Made by a program: the position numbers and the translations under genes | Notes under the pieces: model-generated | What the model was told of the DNA's origin: nothing | What the model saw: the letters and a program-made list of their open reading frames with translations, nothing else | The model's database searches: none | In this document: positions 1 through 5,860 of the stretch, piece by piece | How the letters are laid out: each line of letters begins with the position of its first letter | How positions within the stretch are numbered: position 1 is the stretch's first letter | DNA from: Friedmanniella sp. | GTDB taxonomy: Bacteria; Actinomycetota; Actinomycetes; Propionibacteriales; Propionibacteriaceae | Assembly: GCA_025964935.1 (NCBI GenBank) | Contig: JAOPXW010000201.1 | Location: 1 to 8,020, forward strand | DNA: 8,020 nucleotides | Direction of reading: 5' to 3'

Positions 1-429
1 TCGGCCACCAGCCCCCCGGCCGGGGGGCTCGGCCCGACGCGGCCGGGCGACGGCGGGACCGCCGACGCGCAGCTGGTGGCCGAGGGCACCCTGGAGCTCC
101 GGGAGTCGGACTACGTCGACCTGGCCACCGGCACGATGTCGTCGTCGCGGGACGCGGGCTCGGACTTCTTCCTGATCGGCGGCGACGGCTTCTTCCTGGA
201 CGCCGCGGTGGGGGAGACCCTGGCCCTGGCCCACGGGGCGGGCGACCGGGCGGACTGTGCCGAGACCCTGCCCCGGCGTACGGACGCCTCGGTCAGCCTG
301 CGCGGGGTGCGCCCCGGCGCGGTGGTGTGCCTGCTGACCAGCGATCTCGAGATCGCCGTCCTCAGCCTGGAGAAGCTGCCGAGCGTCGGCTCTCCGGTCC
401 TGCGTTTCGGCTACCGACTGTGGCACTGA
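1..429 (+). CDS. C-terminal part of an unrecognised protein, 5' end outside window
   Basis: The reading frame is open from base 1 to the TGA at 427-429, giving 142 residues with no stop. The GTG at 76 is in frame but has no convincing ribosome binding site, so I read this as the tail of a longer gene. The first ~25 residues are Gly/Pro/Thr-rich, like a linker. The rest looks like a small beta-rich domain with two cysteines (codons 86 and 110 of the window frame), a 'RPGAVVCLLTSD' segment and an aromatic-ended last strand (FGYRLWH). From memory, similar C-terminal domains with a 'pGd.vC..T..g..a.l.v' pattern and a terminal '.vW' occur on actinobacterial kinases and other membrane-anchored proteins, where the cysteines may form an extracellular disulfide. 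That is family recollection, not proof. Function is unknown. It is separated from phoH2 by 272 bp and probably belongs to another transcript. Confidence 0.7.
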   Translation, partial: SATSPPAGGLGPTRPGDGGTADAQLVAEGTLELRESDYVDLATGTMSSSRDAGSDFFLIGGDGFFLDAAVGETLALAHGAGDRADCAETLPRRTDASVSLRGVRPGAVVCLLTSDLEIAVLSLEKLPSVGSPVLRFGYRLWH

Positions 430-448
430 CCGGCGGCGGTGCGCGACG

Positions 449-503
449 CGGTGTCGGCTCGCTCACACCGGACGTCACGAGCTCGTGAACATGCGGCGCG
501 CCG
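449..503. terminator. cluster of three palindromes after the first gene; possible terminator or operator
   Basis: Twenty bases after the first gene stops, three inverted repeats follow one another. CGGTGT (449-454) pairs with ACACCG (465-470). TCACGAGCTCGTGA (475-488) is a perfect 14-bp palindrome. CGGCGCGCCG (494-503) is a perfect 10-bp palindrome. The first could end transcription of the upstream gene. The 14-bp palindrome has no loop, so it is a poor terminator stem and looks more like a binding site for a dimeric regulator. There is no U-tract. The rest of the gap (504-575) shows only a weak -10-like TAGCGT at 529-534 with no good -35, so I do not call a phoH2 promoter. Confidence 0.35.
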
Positions 504-579
504 TGTGATCGGCGGCCCGACTCGGCCGTAGCGTCGTTGCTGCGGGCCGTGGGGAAGCGGTCCGCCCGGGAGGCGATGC

Positions 580-651
580 ATGCACCGTCGAGCGACGGGC
601 AGTAACTCCGGACCGTACGCGGCCCGGGGGCCGAGCCGGCCAACCACGTGA
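580..651 (+). CDS. candidate 23-residue ORF overlapping the early start of phoH2
   Basis: An ATG at 580 follows GGGAGG (568-573) at a 6-nt spacing, a strong actinobacterial ribosome binding site. The frame encodes 23 residues, rich in Arg and His at the start and Thr/Pro at the end, and stops at TGA 649-651. That stop overlaps the GTG at 648 in a GTGA arrangement, typical of translational coupling. Mycobacterial phoH2 is preceded by a small overlapping antitoxin gene, phoAT, so position and layout are suggestive. However, 23 residues is very short and I cannot show homology. It may be a leader peptide that feeds ribosomes into phoH2, or chance. A second ATG at 576 gives only nine codons, with a spacing too short for the same binding site. 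Confidence 0.35.
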   Translation: MHRRATGSNSGPYAARGPSRPTT

Positions 652-688
652 AGCGTGGGGCCGGGCGTGGATCGCGTGCGGCCCCCAA

Positions 689-694
689 GAAGGG
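689..694 (+). promoter_or_regulatory. ribosome binding site that favours the phoH2 start at 702
   Basis: GAAGGG lies 7 nt upstream of the GTG at 702. It supports that start over the in-frame GTG at 648, which has no clear binding site of its own but overlaps the stop of the short upstream ORF. Confidence 0.6.
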
Positions 695-701
695 CAGACC
701 C

Positions 702-2006
702 GTGTCTACTTCGTCCCCCCGCCTGACCTACGTCATCGACACCTCCGTGCTGCTGAGCGACCCCCACGCTCTGCGCCGGTTCGCCGAGCACGACGTCGTC
801 CTGCCGATCGTCGTCATCACCGAGCTGGAGGCCAAACGCGACCACAACGAGCTGGGGTACTTCGCTCGTACGGCGCTGCGGCATCTCGACGACCTCCGCA
901 TCGCGCACGGTCGGCTCGACGCGCCGGTGCCGGTCAACGACCAGGGCGGCACGGTTCACGTGGAGCTCAACCACACCGACGCCTCGGCCCTGCCGGAGGG
1001 CTTCCGGCTCAACGACAACGACTCGCGCATCCTGGCGGTCGCGCTCAACTTCGCCGCCGAGGGCAACCAGGTCACCCTGGTCTCCAAGGACCTGCCGATG
1101 CGGGTCAAGGCCTCGGCCGTCGGGCTGCGGGCCGAGGAGTACCGCGCCGAGCTCGCCGTGGAGACCGAGTGGACCGGCATGACCGAGGTCGAGATCAGCT
1201 CCGGCCAGCTCGACCAGCTCTACGACCAGGGGGTGCTGGACCTGCAGGAGGCCCGGGACCTGCCCTGTCACACGGGCGTGGTGCTGCTCAGCGGCAGCGG
1301 GTCGGCGCTGGGTCGGGTGACCCCGCACAAGGAGCTGAAGCTGGTGAAGGCCGAGCGGGACGCGTTCGGCCTACACGGCCGCTCGGCGGAGCAGCGGGTC
1401 GCCCTCGACCTGCTACTCGACCCGTCCATCGGGATCGTCTCGCTCGGCGGCCGCGCCGGGACCGGCAAGTCCGCGCTCGCCCTCTGCGCCGGTCTGGAGG
1501 CGGTGCTGGAGCGCCGTCAGCACTCCAAGGTGGTCGTCTTCCGCCCTCTGTACGCCGTGGGCGGCCAGGACCTCGGCTACCTGCCCGGCAGCGAGGGCGA
1601 GAAGATGGCGCCCTGGGCCCAGGCCGTCTTCGACACCCTGGGGGCGGTCACCTCCAAGGTCGTGATCGAGGAGATCCTGGAGCGCGGGCTGCTCGAGGTG
1701 CTCCCCTTGACCCACATCCGGGGCCGCTCGCTGCACGACGCCTTCGTGATCGTGGACGAGGCCCAGTCGCTGGAGCGCAACGTGTTGCTGACCGTGCTGA
1801 GCCGGATCGGTCAGGACTCCCGGGTGGTGCTGACCCACGACGTGGCCCAGCGCGACAACCTCCGCGTCGGCCGGCACGACGGAGTGGTGGCGGTGGTGGA
1901 GAAGCTGAAGGGCCACCCGCTGTTCGCCCACGTCACCCTGCACCGCTCCGAGCGGTCCCCGATCGCCGCCCTGGTGACCGAGATGCTGGAGGACATCGCC
2001 ATCTGA
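702..2006 (+). CDS. phoH2: PhoH2-type protein: PIN RNase domain fused to PhoH ATPase
   Basis: This 434-residue protein joins an N-terminal PIN nuclease domain (about 8-145) to a C-terminal PhoH P-loop ATPase (about 225-434). The expected PIN acidic residues are visible: D13 in [10 protein letters not shown]41 in ITELEAK, D107 in NDNDSRIL and D130 in SKD. The ATPase has Walker A GRAGTGKS (250-257) and Walker B VIVDEAQ with D352 and E353. Length and order match Mycobacterium tuberculosis PhoH2 (about 433 residues), a family reported to couple RNA unwinding to sequence-specific RNA cleavage and to act as a toxin with a small antitoxin. Activity here is inferred, but no key residue appears lost. 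The start at 702 has its own binding site and gives the usual length. Starting at 648 would add 18 basic residues. The protein should be cytoplasmic. The gene looks monocistronic or coupled to the short ORF at 580-651, and a strong hairpin follows it. Confidence 0.93.
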   Translation: MSTSSPRLTYVIDTSVLLSDPHALRRFAEHDVVLPIVVITELEAKRDHNELGYFARTALRHLDDLRIAHGRLDAPVPVNDQGGTVHVELNHTDASALPEGFRLNDNDSRILAVALNFAAEGNQVTLVSKDLPMRVKASAVGLRAEEYRAELAVETEWTGMTEVEISSGQLDQLYDQGVLDLQEARDLPCHTGVVLLSGSGSALGRVTPHKELKLVKAERDAFGLHGRSAEQRVALDLLLDPSIGIVSLGGRAGTGKSALALCAGLEAVLERRQHSKVVVFRPLYAVGGQDLGYLPGSEGEKMAPWAQAVFDTLGAVTSKVVIEEILERGLLEVLPLTHIRGRSLHDAFVIVDEAQSLERNVLLTVLSRIGQDSRVVLTHDVAQRDNLRVGRHDGVVAVVEKLKGHPLFAHVTLHRSERSPIAALVTEMLEDIAI

Positions 2007-2020
2007 GGCCCGGCGCTTAG

Positions 2021-2064
2021 CAACTCCACTCGGCGGGGGCACGACGACCCGCCGAGTGGAGTTG
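2021..2064 (+). terminator. perfect 17-bp hairpin terminator after phoH2
   Basis: CAACTCCACTCGGCGGG (2021-2037) is exactly complementary to CCCGCCGAGTGGAGTTG (2048-2064) with a 10-nt loop. It begins 14 nt after the phoH2 stop. There is no T-run, which is usual for high-GC actinobacterial terminators. Because the right arm contains the GTG at 2056, that codon is an unlikely start for the next gene. Confidence 0.85.
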
Positions 2065-2163
2065 GTCACAATTCGCTCAAGATTCCTGTGTCTGCGCTCA
2101 AGACTGGCCCAGGATCGTCACAATGATTTCGGTTTGATAACGACGCTGTGGCATCGTGAAGCC
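2065..2163 (+). promoter_or_regulatory. AT-richer upstream region of the transglycosylase gene with direct repeats
   Basis: This ~100-bp gap is less GC-rich than its surroundings. It contains CGCTCAAGA twice (2074-2082 and 2095-2103), 21 bp or two helical turns apart, and GTCACAAT twice (2065-2072 and 2117-2124). A GGTTTGATAACG stretch (2131-2142) lies 22 nt before the chosen start. I cannot identify a clean -35/-10 pair: CACAAT at 2119-2124 is the best -10 candidate but its -35 is poor. The region very probably holds the promoter and regulator sites, but which bases matter is inference. Confidence 0.45.
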
Positions 2164-2955
2164 GTGCGCCGACTTGTCTCTCATGCCATCGCCGGGGTTG
2201 CGTGTACCGCTTTCGCGGTCACCGCCGCCGTGGCCGGGCTCAGCAGCCCCGCCGCCGACCAGCTGGCGGCCGCCGGCCCGGTGACATCGGTCGCCGTGCC
2301 GTCGGAGGTCTCCTCCTCGGTGGCCAGCGCCGTCGCCGCCGCGCGAGACGACCAGGCCGAGACGCTCACCCGCAGCGCCAACCGGGCCGCCCTCATCGCG
2401 GCCGCCGCCCGCACCGCCGCGCAGCGCGCCGCCGCCCTGGACAAGGCGAGCCGCTCGATCACCCAGCAGCAGGAGAAGCTCCGGACGGCCGAGGCCGCCC
2501 GCAAGGCCCGGGTCGTGGCCCAGGCCAAGGCGGCCGCGCAGGCGAAGGCCGCTGCGGCCAAGGCCCGCGCCGCCAGGGCCGCCGCCGAGGCGAAGGCCAA
2601 GAAGGCCGCCGCGGCCAAGGCGAAGGCCAAGCGGGGCTACACCGCCGGGGGCGGCGACCCCAAGGCGATGGCCCGTCAGATCCTGCAGAACAAGTACGGC
2701 TACGGGGCTGACCAGTTCAGCTGCTTCAACAACATCATCATGCGCGAGAGCATGTGGGACATCCACGCGACCAACGCGGCCTCTGGGGCGTACGGGATCC
2801 CGCAGGCCCTCCCGGGCTCCAAGATGGCCACGGTCGCCAGCGACTGGCGGACCAATCCGGCGACCCAGATCATCTGGGGCGTGGAGTACATGAAGGGCCG
2901 CTACGGCAGCCCGTGCGGTGCCTGGGGCTTCAAGAGCTCCCACGGCTGGTACTGA
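2164..2955 (+). CDS. secreted lytic-transglycosylase-like cell wall protein
   Basis: From the GTG at 2164 this is a 263-residue protein. Residues 1-30 look like a signal peptide: basic MRRLVSH, a hydrophobic core, then a small-residue cleavage area near SSPAA. Residues ~50-157 are Ala/Lys/Arg/Glu-rich and should form a long helix or coiled coil that may hold the domain off the membrane or bind the wall. Residues ~163-263 form a transglycosylase-like domain with the putative catalytic E195 in MRESMW, the motif SGAYGIPQALPGSKM (207-221), NPATQI (231-236) and a terminal GWY. C187 and C251 are placed to form a disulfide. Related actinobacterial proteins cleave or remodel peptidoglycan outside the cell. 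The upstream GTG at 2056 would place the start in the phoH2 terminator and 36 residues ahead of the signal peptide, so I prefer 2164, although its ribosome binding site is weak. It has its own upstream region and a following hairpin, so it is probably transcribed alone. Confidence 0.87.
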   Translation: MRRLVSHAIAGVACTAFAVTAAVAGLSSPAADQLAAAGPVTSVAVPSEVSSSVASAVAAARDDQAETLTRSANRAALIAAAARTAAQRAAALDKASRSITQQQEKLRTAEAARKARVVAQAKAAAQAKAAAAKARAARAAAEAKAKKAAAAKAKAKRGYTAGGGDPKAMARQILQNKYGYGADQFSCFNNIIMRESMWDIHATNAASGAYGIPQALPGSKMATVASDWRTNPATQIIWGVEYMKGRYGSPCGAWGFKSSHGWY

Positions 2956-3024
2956 CCCCGGAAGAGCGACGTCAGAGCGCCGCTCGCCGCCTGAACGGGG
3001 CCTCGCCTTCCACTGCAGGTCTCT

Positions 3025-3052
3025 CCCCGGGGTGGCCCGGCACCGACCGGGG
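3025..3052 (+). terminator. hairpin after the transglycosylase gene
   Basis: CCCCGGGGTG (3025-3034) pairs with CACC (3041-3044) and CCGGGG (3047-3052), a 10-bp stem with a 2-nt bulge and a 6-nt loop. It lies 70 nt after the stop codon, before the lacI operator. There is no U-tract. It probably insulates the sugar locus from the transglycosylase gene. Confidence 0.55.
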
Positions 3053-3066
3053 CCCGCCCCGCCCTC

Positions 3067-3078
3067 TACAACGTTGTA
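3067..3078. promoter_or_regulatory. LacI-type operator upstream of the repressor gene
   Basis: TACAACGTTGTA is a perfect 12-bp palindrome with the central CG typical of LacI-family operators. It is preceded by C and followed by A, as at the copy before the binding-protein gene. It ends 39 nt before the repressor's ATG and overlaps TTGTAA, a possible -35, so the repressor probably controls its own gene. Confidence 0.8.
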
Positions 3079-3117
3079 ACCTCACTCCTGTCGACTTGTC
3101 AGCCGCAGGGGAGCCGC

Positions 3118-4134
3118 ATGCCCACCATCCACGATGTCGCCCGGCTCGCCGAGGTCTCGATCAAGACGGTCTCCAACGTCCTGAACGACTACCCGCACGT
3201 CCGGCCGGCGACGCGGCAGCGGGTCCAGGCCGCCATCGACGCGCTGGACTACCAGCCCAACCTGAGTGCCCGCGGTCTCCGGTCGGGTCGGACCGGCCTG
3301 GTCAGCCTGATCGTCCCCGACCTGACCAACGCCTATTTCGCGGAGCTGGCCGACGTCGTGATGCGGGCGGCCGAGGCCCAGGGGCTGTCGGTGATCATCG
3401 CCCAGTCCGGGGCCGACCGCGAGCGGGAGCTGAGTCTCATCCGGGGGCCGCGGATGCAGATGGTCGACGGGATCCTGTTCAGCGCCCTGGCCCTGAGTGA
3501 GGACGACAACGATCTCCTGGCCGCCATCAAGAAGCCCATGGTGCTGCTGGGGGAGCGCATCCTGCACGGGCCCAAGGACCACGTGACCATGCGCAACGTC
3601 GAGGGCTCGCAGGCGGCGACGGCGCACCTGCTCGAGCGGGGGCGGCGCCGGATCGTGGCCCTCGGGGGCGACAGCGCCCAGGGTGTCGGGTCGGCGGCCC
3701 TGCGGCTGGAGGGCTACCGACGAGCGCACGCGGCGGCGGGGGTCGAGGTGGACGAGGACCTGGTCGTGGAGGTGGTCGGCTGGTTCCGGAGCACCGGGGC
3801 GGCGGCCATGCGGGAGTTCCTGGCCCGCGGGATCCCCTTCGACGGACTGGTGGCCTTCAACGACCTGATCGCTCTGGGCGCCATGCGCGTGCTGCAGGAG
3901 GCGGGACTGCAGATCCCGCGGGACGTGGCCGTGATCGGTTTCGACGACATCGACGAGACCCGCTACAGCCTGCCCACCCTCTCGACCATCGACCCGGGCC
4001 GGAGCGAGATCGCCGAGGTCGCGCTGCGCTTTCTGGCCGACCAGTTCGACCACCCCGACGCCGCTCGCGCCCCTCGGGACCACCTGACCGCGTTCCGGGT
4101 CGTGGAGCGCGAGTCGTCGGCTTCGGCGAGATAG
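3118..4134 (+). CDS. LacI-family transcriptional repressor of the sugar transport operon
   Basis: This 338-residue protein has the usual family length. Residues 2-24 form the helix-turn-helix (TIHDVARLAEVSIKTVSNVL). The operator-reading positions matching Tyr17, Gln18 and Arg22 of E. coli LacI are I15, K16 and N20. The hinge helix has SARGL with L54 matching the leucine that inserts into the central CG of the operator. Residues ~60-330 form the periplasmic-binding-protein-like effector domain, with FND (247-249) and GFDD (274-277) in the places that commonly contact the sugar. AGGGGAG (3107-3113) supports the ATG. The same palindrome occurs upstream of this gene and of the binding-protein gene, so it probably represses both until a sugar is bound. 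The neighbouring GH51 gene suggests arabinose or an arabino-oligosaccharide as inducer; this is inference from context. Confidence 0.93.
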   Translation: MPTIHDVARLAEVSIKTVSNVLNDYPHVRPATRQRVQAAIDALDYQPNLSARGLRSGRTGLVSLIVPDLTNAYFAELADVVMRAAEAQGLSVIIAQSGADRERELSLIRGPRMQMVDGILFSALALSEDDNDLLAAIKKPMVLLGERILHGPKDHVTMRNVEGSQAATAHLLERGRRRIVALGGDSAQGVGSAALRLEGYRRAHAAAGVEVDEDLVVEVVGWFRSTGAAAMREFLARGIPFDGLVAFNDLIALGAMRVLQEAGLQIPRDVAVIGFDDIDETRYSLPTLSTIDPGRSEIAEVALRFLADQFDHPDAARAPRDHLTAFRVVERESSASAR

Positions 4135-4148
4135 TCCCGCGTTCCCCC

Positions 4149-4177
4149 TTGACTTCGGATGTGAGCGCAAACATGAT
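4149..4177 (+). promoter_or_regulatory. predicted housekeeping promoter of the sugar ABC operon
   Basis: TTGACT (4149-4154) and CATGAT (4172-4177) are separated by 17 nt. They match the -35 and -10 consensus at 5 of 6 and 4 of 6 bases. Transcription would start near 4184, inside the operator pair, which is the classic arrangement for steric repression. Confidence 0.65.
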
Positions 4178-4182
4178 GGGGC

Positions 4183-4194
4183 TACAACGTTTTC
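4183..4194. promoter_or_regulatory. imperfect second LacI-type operator
   Basis: TACAACGTTTTC keeps the left half-site and central CG of the perfect operator but has a degenerate right half. Its centre is 13 bp upstream of the perfect copy. It may let two repressor dimers bind next to each other or act as a weak auxiliary site. Confidence 0.5.
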
Positions 4195-4195
4195 C

Positions 4196-4207
4196 TACAA
4201 CGTTGTA
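4196..4207. promoter_or_regulatory. perfect LacI-type operator at the start of the sugar operon
   Basis: TACAACGTTGTA is identical to the copy upstream of lacI, and both are flanked by C on the left and A on the right. It lies 19 bp downstream of the predicted -10 element, so bound repressor should block initiation or early elongation. Confidence 0.82.
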
Positions 4208-4400
4208 AAAGTCGGAGGACGCCACCTCCGCGGCCGGTCGACGGAGACCAGCCTGGCTGCCCGTACGGCAGTCCGACGCTCCCCGTAGCCCGGCCCGGAC
4301 GGGCTCCGCCGACGCCCCCGTACGGACCTGTCGAGCGCACCCGCCGACCGGCCGGACGACTGCTCGACAAAGAAGTCCACGCATCTCGAAGGGAACCTCC
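4208..4400 (+). ncRNA. long structured 5' leader of the sugar operon, candidate cis-regulatory RNA
   Basis: These ~190 nt between the operator and the binding-protein start show no credible gene. Several complementary segments are visible: CGGAGG/CCTCCG (4213-4218 with 4225-4230); CGGCCGGTCG/CGACCGGCCG (4231-4240 with 4345-4354); the self-complementary CCGTACGG twice (4261-4268 with 4318-4325); AGCCCG/CGGGCT (4287-4292 with 4300-4305); and TGTCGAGC/GCTCGACA (4329-4336 with 4362-4369). The second, third and fourth nest inside one another. The last encloses one arm of the second, so those two would compete or form a pseudoknot. It matches no riboswitch class I recognise. High GC makes chance pairing likely for the shorter stems, so the regulatory role is inference. 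Confidence 0.35.
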
Positions 4401-5786
4401 GTGAAGAACCCGATCCTCACCGGTCTGTCGGCGGTCGCCGTCACCGTCCTGCTGGCCGCCTGCGCGACCAGCGGCAACAACCCCAGCGGTGGCGGTCAGG
4501 CCGCCTCCGAGGAGGCCGGCACCAGCCCGAAGCTCACCAACTGCTCCAACAAGATGATGAACGACGCGCCGCAGGTGTCGGTCTGGGCCTGGTACCCGAA
4601 CATGGCCAACGTCGCCGACAACTTCAACAAGGCGCACACGGACGTCCAGGTCTGCTGGAACAACGTCGGCCAGGGCCAGGCCGCGTACACCAAGGTGCAG
4701 ACCGCCATCTCGGCCAAGAAGGGCCTGCCCGACGTGGTGATGCTCGAAGCCGACCACCTGGCCACCTACACGATCCAGGACGCCCTGGTCGACCTCGTCC
4801 CCTACGGCGCCAACGACGTGAAGGGCAACTTCGGCGAGGGTGCCTGGAAGGACGTCTCGCAGGGCGACAAGGTCTTCGCCATCCCGGTGGACGGCGGCCC
4901 CATGGCCCTCATCTACCGCACCGACGTCTTCAAGAAGTACGGCATCACCACCCCGCCGAAGACCTGGGACGAGTTCGCCGCGGACGCCGCCAAGGTGAAG
5001 GCGGCCGGTGGCCCGGTCTTCGGTGACCTGGGTTCCAACACCCCGGCCGTCTTCATGGCGCTGCAGACCCAGAAGGGCGCCGTGCCCTTCGGCTACGACA
5101 TCGCCAAGCCCCAGGACCTGACGATCAAGCTCAACGACCAGGCCTCGAAAGACGTTCTCAACTTCTGGGGCGACCTGTCCAAGAAGGGCCTGGTGGGCAA
5201 GCAGGACCAGTTCACCACTGACTACATCTCCGGTGTGGTGAACGGGAAGTACGCCACCTACACCTCGGCCGCCTGGGCTCCCGGCTACCTGACCGGCGCG
5301 GGCGTGGGCAAGGGCTCGTCCAAGGGAGTGTGGGCCGTCGCGCCGCTGCCGCAGTGGGACCCGGCTGCCCCGGTCTCGGTGAACTGGGGCGGGTCGACCT
5401 TCGGGGTGACCACCCAGGCCACCGACAAGAAGCTGGCCGCCATCGTGGCCAAGGGACTGTACGCCGACCCGGCCTCCCTCGAGGAGGGCTGGAAGAAGCA
5501 GATCATCTTCCCGCTCAACAAGACGGTGACCTCCTCCCCCGAGTTCATCGACAACAAGTCTGAGTTCTACAGCGGTCAGCAGGCCAACAAAGAGGTCTAC
5601 AACGCGGCCGCCGAGGCGTACAAGGGCATGATCTACGCCCCGATCACGACCTACTACTACGCCCAGCTGCAGGCCGAGCTGGTGAAGATCAACGCGGGCC
5701 AGATCGACGGCAGCGAAGCGGCCGACGAGCTGCAGGCCAACATCGTCAAGTACGCGAAGACGCAGGGCTTCAAGGTCACCGAGTAG
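4401..5786 (+). CDS. ABC transporter sugar-binding lipoprotein (solute-binding family 1)
   Basis: This 461-residue protein captures the sugar outside the membrane and delivers it to the two permeases. Its N-terminus is a lipoprotein signal: a Lys-containing start, a hydrophobic core and the lipobox LAAC with C21 as the lipidated cysteine. A Gly/Ser-rich tether follows (22-42). C48 and C85 may form a disulfide in the mature protein. Family features include VSVWAWYPN (59-67), LPDVVMLEADH (109-119) and the conserved IPVDGGPMALIYRTDVF stretch (161-177). Length is typical of MalE-like carbohydrate-binding proteins. AAGGGA (4389-4394) lies 6 nt before the GTG start. It is the first gene after the operator-controlled promoter, and a strong hairpin separates it from the permeases. 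The downstream GH51 gene suggests an arabinose-containing oligosaccharide as ligand, but the ligand cannot be read from the sequence. Confidence 0.93.
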   Translation: MKNPILTGLSAVAVTVLLAACATSGNNPSGGGQAASEEAGTSPKLTNCSNKMMNDAPQVSVWAWYPNMANVADNFNKAHTDVQVCWNNVGQGQAAYTKVQTAISAKKGLPDVVMLEADHLATYTIQDALVDLVPYGANDVKGNFGEGAWKDVSQGDKVFAIPVDGGPMALIYRTDVFKKYGITTPPKTWDEFAADAAKVKAAGGPVFGDLGSNTPAVFMALQTQKGAVPFGYDIAKPQDLTIKLNDQASKDVLNFWGDLSKKGLVGKQDQFTTDYISGVVNGKYATYTSAAWAPGYLTGAGVGKGSSKGVWAVAPLPQWDPAAPVSVNWGGSTFGVTTQATDKKLAAIVAKGLYADPASLEEGWKKQIIFPLNKTVTSSPEFIDNKSEFYSGQQANKEVYNAAAEAYKGMIYAPITTYYYAQLQAELVKINAGQIDGSEAADELQANIVKYAKTQGFKVTE

Positions 5787-5800
5787 TTCTCGTCCACCTC

Positions 5801-5833
5801 GCCGGTCCCGGGGGCCCAGCCCCCGGGACCGGC
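5801..5833 (+). terminator. perfect 15-bp hairpin between the binding-protein and permease genes
   Basis: GCCGGTCCCGGGGGC (5801-5815) is exactly complementary to GCCCCCGGGACCGGC (5819-5833) around a CCA loop. It starts 14 nt after the binding-protein stop and ends 27 nt before the permease ATG. The downstream genes look like part of the same operon, so I read it as a partial terminator or a 3' stabiliser that keeps binding-protein mRNA more abundant than permease mRNA, as known for malE-malF in enteric bacteria. Confidence 0.7.
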
Positions 5834-5860
5834 ACCCCCTCCAACGAAGGAGTCTGAGGG

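Noticed and set aside
1169..2020. 283-codon + strand frame inside phoH2
   Set aside because: It is an Arg/Pro/Gly/Ala-rich alternate frame of phoH2, whose PIN and Walker motifs are intact in the real frame.
2131..2142. GGTTTGATAACG as a sigma-28-type or housekeeping promoter element
   Set aside because: No partner -35 or -10 lies at a suitable distance; TTGATA as a -35 leads to a poor -10 over the start codon.
2056..2163. Upstream extension of the transglycosylase-like protein to the GTG at 2056
   Set aside because: The codon lies in the right arm of the phoH2 terminator, and the extension would put 36 residues before a normal signal peptide.
4160..4173. TGTGAGCGCAAACA, resembling the E. 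coli lac operator
   Set aside because: It lacks matching symmetry, lies in the promoter spacer, and is not repeated elsewhere, whereas TACAACGTTGTA is repeated and symmetric.
5597..5604. CTACAACG inside the binding-protein gene as another operator
   Set aside because: Only a half-site matches, it lies in a Tyr-Asn codon pair, and the second half is absent.
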